DNA from: an uncultured Desulfobacterales bacterium
GTDB lineage: Bacteria; Desulfobacterota; Desulfobacteria; Desulfobacterales; G020354645
NCBI GenBank assembly: GCA_947259865.1
Contig: CAMYNZ010000099.1
Coordinates: 1-11,506 of the forward strand
Direction of reading: 5' to 3'
DNA length: 11,506 nucleotides
The position numbers were made by a program, and so were the translations under genes. Of the stretch, positions 8,260 through 11,506 are shown one piece after another (position 1 is the first letter of the stretch; each line of letters starts with the position of its first letter). Below the pieces are notes generated by a model. That model worked only from the letters and a program-made list of their open reading frames with translations, was not told the origin of the DNA and ran no database searches.

Positions 8260-9372
8260 TTATTCGAAGGATTGGAATTTCTTCATAAATTTGCGGTCGA
8301 TATAATCTTTGAGGATAAACGCCAGCCTGCCCCCCAGGGTTAACCATTTTTTATGCAGAATCCCGGTACCATCTCCCATATTAAAAATCAGCAGATATTC
8401 TCCCCCCGGATGAAAGGGTTGAAGCTGTGTTTCCTCAAGGGATGCCATCATGTTATGGTAAAGGATTGGATTTTGTCGGACGGCATACACGCCGACTTTG
8501 TCCAGGGGCTGGTCCTGGAAATAGATACAATCACCACCGCCGTATATTTCAGGGTACCGCGTGCTCTGTAAAAATTTATTTACCATCAGTCCTCCGTCCG
8601 GACCGGTGGGAAGACCGGATTCCTTAAAAATGGGGGACGGCAGAACACCGATCGCTAAAAATATAAGGTCCGCATCATAGGTCTGTCCGGAATCCAGTGT
8701 AATCCGGCCGGTTTGGATCTCTTTGACAAAACCGCGTTCCAAAATTTCAATGGCGCGTTCCGTTAAGGAGCGGTGGGCTTTTTTACGAATTTTCTCAGGA
8801 AAACGGAACATTAACTCTTCTCCTGAAAAAATTTTAATATCCGGCATGTATTTGCCGTAGTTTTTTGCCAGCCGCCATATATTTCCCGTAATTTCCGCCG
8901 CTGCCGCTCCGCCACCGATTATTCCGATGGTTACAGTGCCCTGTGAGGTGAGGTCCAGTATTCTCTGCTGGGCCTCTAATAGTTTTTCAATCGGCTTTAC
9001 CGTAAAAATATTCTGACCGTTATCGGTCTCAATAATCTTGGGCACATAACTGCCGGTGTTAAAAGAAACGACATCGTAGGCGGTGGTTTGCCCGGATTCA
9101 AGATATACGGTTTTTTCCGCCGGATCCACCCGGGTAACGGTACCCCGTATAAATCTACCCCCTTGCTTTTCCACCACATCCTTTGTAGCAAAGCGGATTT
9201 CTTCAGGCGTGTAAATCTTGCCCAACATCCCGGGACCCATGCCCGAGTAATAATGATAGGGCGAGGGGCCGATAACGCTAACCTGATGGCCTTTTTCGAT
9301 AAATGTGTGAAGGTTGGCCAGTGTCAGCATATGGGCATGGCCGCCACCGACCAGAACAAGATGTTTTCCCAT
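8260..9372 (-). CDS. FAD/NAD(P)-dependent pyridine nucleotide-disulfide family oxidoreductase, 370 aa, SelD N-terminal type
   Basis: I start it at the ATG at 9372 because GGGAGG lies 5 nt upstream; the longer frame from 9471 adds a 33-residue leader translated from an intergenic repeat-like sequence. The FAD-binding Rossmann motif is VGGGHAHMLTL (residues 8-18), the second dinucleotide motif is GIIGGGAAAAE (150-160), and FAD contact sequence GGGDCIYF is at 278-285. It lacks the redox-active CxxxxC pair of classical disulfide reductases, placing it nearer type II NADH dehydrogenases and sulfide:quinone reductases. GGGHAH is characteristic of the family found as a separate protein or fused N-terminal to selenophosphate synthase SelD (the 'Nterm_to_SelD' model, from memory). 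It follows the selenocysteine-type rhodanese gene by 114 bases on the same strand and is probably co-transcribed. The C-terminal basic helix (KDYIDRKFMKKF) may touch the membrane. The substrate is not known. Confidence 0.92.
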   Translation of the reverse strand: MGKHLVLVGGGHAHMLTLANLHTFIEKGHQVSVIGPSPYHYYSGMGPGMLGKIYTPEEIRFATKDVVEKQGGRFIRGTVTRVDPAEKTVYLESGQTTAYDVVSFNTGSYVPKIIETDNGQNIFTVKPIEKLLEAQQRILDLTSQGTVTIGIIGGGAAAAEITGNIWRLAKNYGKYMPDIKIFSGEELMFRFPEKIRKKAHRSLTERAIEILERGFVKEIQTGRITLDSGQTYDADLIFLAIGVLPSPIFKESGLPTGPDGGLMVNKFLQSTRYPEIYGGGDCIYFQDQPLDKVGVYAVRQNPILYHNMMASLEETQLQPFHPGGEYLLIFNMGDGTGILHKKWLTLGGRLAFILKDYIDRKFMKKFQSFE

Positions 9373-9486
9373 AGAACCTCCCGGGGTTGATGGTTTCCCA
9401 AAACTGGAAAGCAATGAACTGCGGTTCCTGCCGTCATAACCTTGAACGTTGAACGCGGAACCCGGAACCACTCAATTCACCGATAT
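9373..9486. other. short intergenic stretch between rhodanese fusion and FAD oxidoreductase
   Basis: The 114 bases contain a degenerate run of related units (GAACGTTGAACGCGGAACC, then CGGAACC) and the GGGAGG ribosome-binding site of the FAD oxidoreductase. GGTTCC at 9423-9428 could pair with GGAACC at 9457-9462 or 9464-9469, but the loop is long and no U-tract follows, so I do not call a terminator. Co-transcription of the two genes remains likely. Confidence 0.5.
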
Positions 9487-10317
9487 TCATATTCGCTCAA
9501 TCAGCTTGCCCAACTGGGCCAGATGAGAGCGCTCTTCGTCGGCAATCTGGACCAGTGCTTTTTGGGATTGTGGATCCGGGCTTCTTTCAGAGGCCCTTTG
9601 ATAAAGATCAAGCGCCTGGGCTTCAATTGACATCGCCAATTCGATAATATCAATTGCAGAATCCCAATCGGGGTCAAACCGGCTGATGTACTCCTCAGTT
9701 GTGAGACCTCCTTCGACAGTCTGAAAAACGATGTTTTTTTCGAAATCAGCTTTCGTCTCCGATGATCCCGTCATTTTGGCATATTCACTAAAAATACGTT
9801 CCTGGTGTTTGATTTCAATTGCAGAAAGCTTCTGAAAGAGATCCTTGACTTCCGTATTATTTACTTTTGGAATCATCGAGAGGTAAAAATCGTATAGACC
9901 GGCCTCCAACCCATAGGCAACCACAAGCGCTTTTGCCGGTGACTCCATGCCGGTAAAAAGCTCCAGTCCCTGGTCTTCCGGACCGAAGGCCGCCTTACTA
10001 TTCCAGGCTTTGAAACCACCCGAGAGATTAAGTACCTCCTTGAAACCTTTCCCGGCCAGCATCTGCGCAGCAACACGGCTGCGCCCCCCGATGGCTCAAT
10101 ACACCATCACAGGTTTATTTTGGTCGATTTCATCGAGTCGATTGGTCAAATCAGGCAAAGGTATAAGCTTGGCCCCGGGGATATGTCCGGCTTCATACTC
10201 TGTGGGCTGCCGCACATCCAGGGTTGTCAGTTCCTCCGATGACCGGGTCTCCATGAAGGCACGGGCCTGGTCAGCGTCGATAGATTTTACCGGCGTAAGA
10301 AATTGTTTCCAGCGCAT
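9487..10317 (-). CDS. selenocysteine-type rhodanese (UGA-encoded residue 74) fused to rubrerythrin-like diiron domain, 276 aa
   Basis: Annotated as one gene reading through an in-frame TGA at 10096-10098. The start is ATG 10317 with AAGGAG 7 nt upstream. Residues about 10-107 are a rhodanese domain: TLDVRQPTEYEAGHIPGA, then KPVMVY-U74-AIGGRSRVAAQML and EVLNLSGGFKAW. The TGA replaces the catalytic cysteine of the CxxGxR loop, so the persulfide-forming residue would be selenocysteine. Residues about 120-276 are a four-helix ferritin-like domain with ligands E138, E168/H171 (EIKH), E232 and E262/H265 (EERSH), as in rubrerythrins. A SECIS-like hairpin follows the TGA. Rhodaneses move sulfane sulfur or selenium; the diiron part suggests peroxide or oxygen reduction, so a cytosolic redox or stress role is likely. 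The alternative, a Cys-to-stop mutation, is less likely because both halves are intact and conserved-looking. Confidence 0.85.
10060..10098 (-). promoter_or_regulatory. putative bacterial SECIS element at the rhodanese UGA
   Basis: In the mRNA, eleven bases after the UGA (10098-10096) comes a perfect 7-bp stem: GCGCAGC (10084-10078) pairs with GCUGCGC (10071-10065) around a CGUGUU loop (10077-10072). A lower helix, CAUC (10093-10090) with GAUG (10063-10060), closes the structure. The spacing equals that of the Escherichia coli fdhF element and the loop carries a G in its first two positions plus GU, as SelB recognition favours. All pairings were read directly; function is inferred. Confidence 0.72.
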
Positions 10318-10654
10318 GATATTCTCCTTGTTCCTATCTAACAATGGGATGATAATATACACCAAACTGTTTACCAGATGAAAAAATCCATTACAACTAT
10401 AAATATTTAATATTTAAAGGGTTTTAGTCGGAATTGAAGGTAAAAATTTTTAATGTTCAACTCGGCAATAAGATGGTATTACCCTAAATGAGCGTAAACA
10501 AAATGGAGAATTTATATAAAAAACCTAATTTATTGAATTCGTAAAGCGCTATGCAGGCTGTTTACAACGCTTGCATCCGTGAAATATAAAATGTCAAAAA
10601 ACCACTCCATTTTGTTTACCCTGCGGGAAAGCCACGCCAAAGGCGGGCAAGCCG
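10318..10654. other. divergent intergenic region, 337 bases, with inverted repeat
   Basis: This gap separates the leftward rhodanese fusion from the rightward Fe-S gene and should hold both promoters. Near the rhodanese start the minus strand carries TATATT (candidate -10) with no convincing -35. The centre is AT-rich, including AAATATTTAATATTTAAA near 10401. A perfect 15-bp inverted repeat is present: GTAAACAAAATGGAG at 10494-10508 and its complement at 10605-10619. GC-rich sequence from 10620 resembles dispersed-repeat material and leads into the predicted start of the Fe-S gene. Confidence 0.55.
10494..10619. repeat. 15-bp perfect inverted repeat pair, 96 bases apart
   Basis: GTAAACAAAATGGAG at 10494-10508 is exactly complementary to CTCCATTTTGTTTAC at 10605-10619. 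The interval has no coding capacity. This could be the ends of another small non-autonomous element, a long hairpin, or paired regulator sites upstream of the Fe-S gene. Confidence 0.6.
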
Positions 10655-11506
10655 ATGTTTATCCGCCAGAGATCTTTGGCGGAATACCCCAAAAAATGCC
10701 CGATTATCCGCCATACCGAATTAGACAATATTTCTTCCCAGGATATCCAAATCCGAATTAAATCCTATCTGCAAAACGGAGAAACCAATAATACCGTGTT
10801 TACCCGCGCCCTATCCTGTATGGAATGCTTCAAGTGCGCGGAAAACTGCTGTCCCGAGGGTTTAAATCCACTCCTTGTTAACGAAATAATTAAGTGGGAA
10901 TACCGCAACAACAACATCGTCGAAACCCCTTATGGGGATCCCCGGGCTGCCGATTCAAGCCATCGGGTCATCGCAAGCATTCAACTGCCTCCGGACGAAT
11001 ATCACAAGCTAACAACCCCCTCCAAAAAGGATAGCGCCCGATATGTGTTTTTCGCCGGGTGCAATGTATATTTTCAACCCGAAAAACTTCTATCCTCACT
11101 GGATATCATGGATCTGATCACGGAAAACTATGCCTTTGTTCCGGGCCTGGATTTTTGCTGCGGAAATGTTCATATTTTTTATGGATCCATTGAGAAAGCA
11201 GAATTAACATCCCAGCGGCTGGTTGAAAAGCTTTCTTCCTACAGGCCCCAGGAGGTCATCTTTTGGTGCCCCACCTGTCTGTGTCGATTTGAAAAAACAA
11301 TATCGCAAACGACAAAGATGCCGTTTACCATGATGTCCTTTCCCCAGTTTCTTGCAAAAAATATGGATACCCTGGCGTTTAAAAAACAAAGTCCACAAAC
11401 CGTTACCTTACACGAAGCCTGTAAAGCTGCCTTTACGGGTGTTGATCGGAACGGCACCCGGGAAGTATTGCAAAATATACCTGGTGTCAAACTGGTTGAA
11501 ATGCCC
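10655..11506 (+). CDS. (Fe-S)-binding protein with CCG domains, heterodisulfide reductase subunit type, C-terminus beyond window
   Basis: A 284-codon frame runs from ATG 10655 to the right edge without a stop. It starts with a ferredoxin-like cluster motif, CxxCxxCxxxCCP at residues 55-67, flanked by FTRALSCMECFKC and PEGLNPLLVNEI. The first CCG domain (about 129-213) has C136, C168-C169-G and CPTC at 205-208; the second begins near 249 (TLHEACKAAFTG, C256). This is the architecture of HdrD/GlpC-like proteins that pass electrons through Fe-S clusters to a disulfide or quinone. There are no membrane helices, so it is cytosolic, probably a subunit of a larger complex encoded to the right. The start is uncertain: the first 20 or so residues are translated from a palindromic repeat, and ATG 10655 has only a weak GGCGGG upstream. 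The protein family is sure; the exact start is not. Confidence 0.9.
   Translation, partial: MFIRQRSLAEYPKKCPIIRHTELDNISSQDIQIRIKSYLQNGETNNTVFTRALSCMECFKCAENCCPEGLNPLLVNEIIKWEYRNNNIVETPYGDPRAADSSHRVIASIQLPPDEYHKLTTPSKKDSARYVFFAGCNVYFQPEKLLSSLDIMDLITENYAFVPGLDFCCGNVHIFYGSIEKAELTSQRLVEKLSSYRPQEVIFWCPTCLCRFEKTISQTTKMPFTMMSFPQFLAKNMDTLAFKKQSPQTVTLHEACKAAFTGVDRNGTREVLQNIPGVKLVEMP
10662..10683. repeat. 22-bp GGCGGA palindrome within the 5' end of the Fe-S gene
   Basis: TCCGCCAG-AGATCT-TTGGCGGA is a palindrome apart from one G/T position. It has the same arms as the palindrome at 8084-8105 in the MITE-like element (TCCGCCAG-AGTACT-TTGGCGGA), but its 6-base centre differs and is itself palindromic. 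It lies at codons 3-10 of the predicted Fe-S protein. Confidence 0.8.

Noticed and set aside
8123..8347. 74-codon minus-strand reading frame
   Set aside because: It crosses from the 3' end of the FAD oxidoreductase in another frame into the MITE-like element and has no protein-like features.
9421..9470. Terminator hairpin between rhodanese and FAD oxidoreductase genes
   Set aside because: GGTTCC/GGAACC pairing is possible but the loop is about 28 bases or more and no U-run follows.
9487..10062. Separate 191-aa protein starting inside the rhodanese domain
   Set aside because: Its first 20 residues (MLAGKGFKEVLNLSGGFKAW) are the C-terminal end of the rhodanese fold and no ribosome-binding site precedes it, so it is not an independent gene.
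10096..10365. Separate 89-aa rhodanese fragment ending at the TGA
   Set aside because: It stops one residue short of the active site, and its extra 16 N-terminal residues precede the well-placed ribosome-binding site at 10317. It is better read as the first part of a selenoprotein.
10579..10761. 60-codon plus-strand reading frame
   Set aside because: It is in a different frame from the Fe-S protein, made of repeat-derived sequence, and stops before any domain.

Overview
The window looks like chromosome from a strictly anaerobic, probably sulfate-reducing Desulfobacterota bacterium (Desulfobacterales-like). This is inferred from a CCG-domain Fe-S protein of the heterodisulfide reductase type, a class III cyclase subfamily common in deltaproteobacteria, apparent selenocysteine use, and non-coding repeats of a style I associate with that order. 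No rRNA, tRNA, CRISPR array or phage gene is visible.

Layout: every gene but the last is on the minus strand. From the left edge: a truncated four-helix membrane protein (1-487), a class III nucleotide cyclase with a C-terminal 2TM module (575-1762), a 757-residue protein I do not recognise (2028-4301), a two-CBS-domain protein (4593-5033), a small VOC-fold protein (5422-5787), a YyaL/SPATA20-type thioredoxin-domain protein (5899-7983), an FAD/NAD(P) oxidoreductase (8260-9372) and a rhodanese fused to a rubrerythrin-like diiron domain (9487-10317). On the plus strand, a (Fe-S)-binding CCG-domain protein begins near 10655 and runs off the right edge.

The main point is the rhodanese gene. Read conventionally it is two fragments split by an in-frame TGA. 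That TGA sits exactly where the rhodanese catalytic cysteine belongs, the frame stays open for 202 more codons, and a hairpin with a GU-containing loop starts 11 nt after the TGA, as in bacterial SECIS elements. I therefore annotate one 276-residue selenoprotein (U74) with all expected diiron ligands in its second half. The next gene downstream is an FAD oxidoreductase resembling the family that is fused to selenophosphate synthase SelD in some organisms, so the pair may form a small selenium/sulfur redox operon.

Several gaps hold non-coding repeats. A complete MITE-like element lies at 8013-8193 (14-bp terminal inverted repeats with one mismatch, flanking TA, no ORF of its own). A degenerate relative lies at 4459-4560. 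A related GGCGGA palindrome at 10662-10683 lies inside the predicted start of the Fe-S gene, and a separate 15-bp inverted repeat brackets 10494-10619.

Five starts were chosen from ribosome-binding sites rather than the longest ORF: 1762 (GTG), 5787, 9372, 10317, and 10655 (weakly supported).
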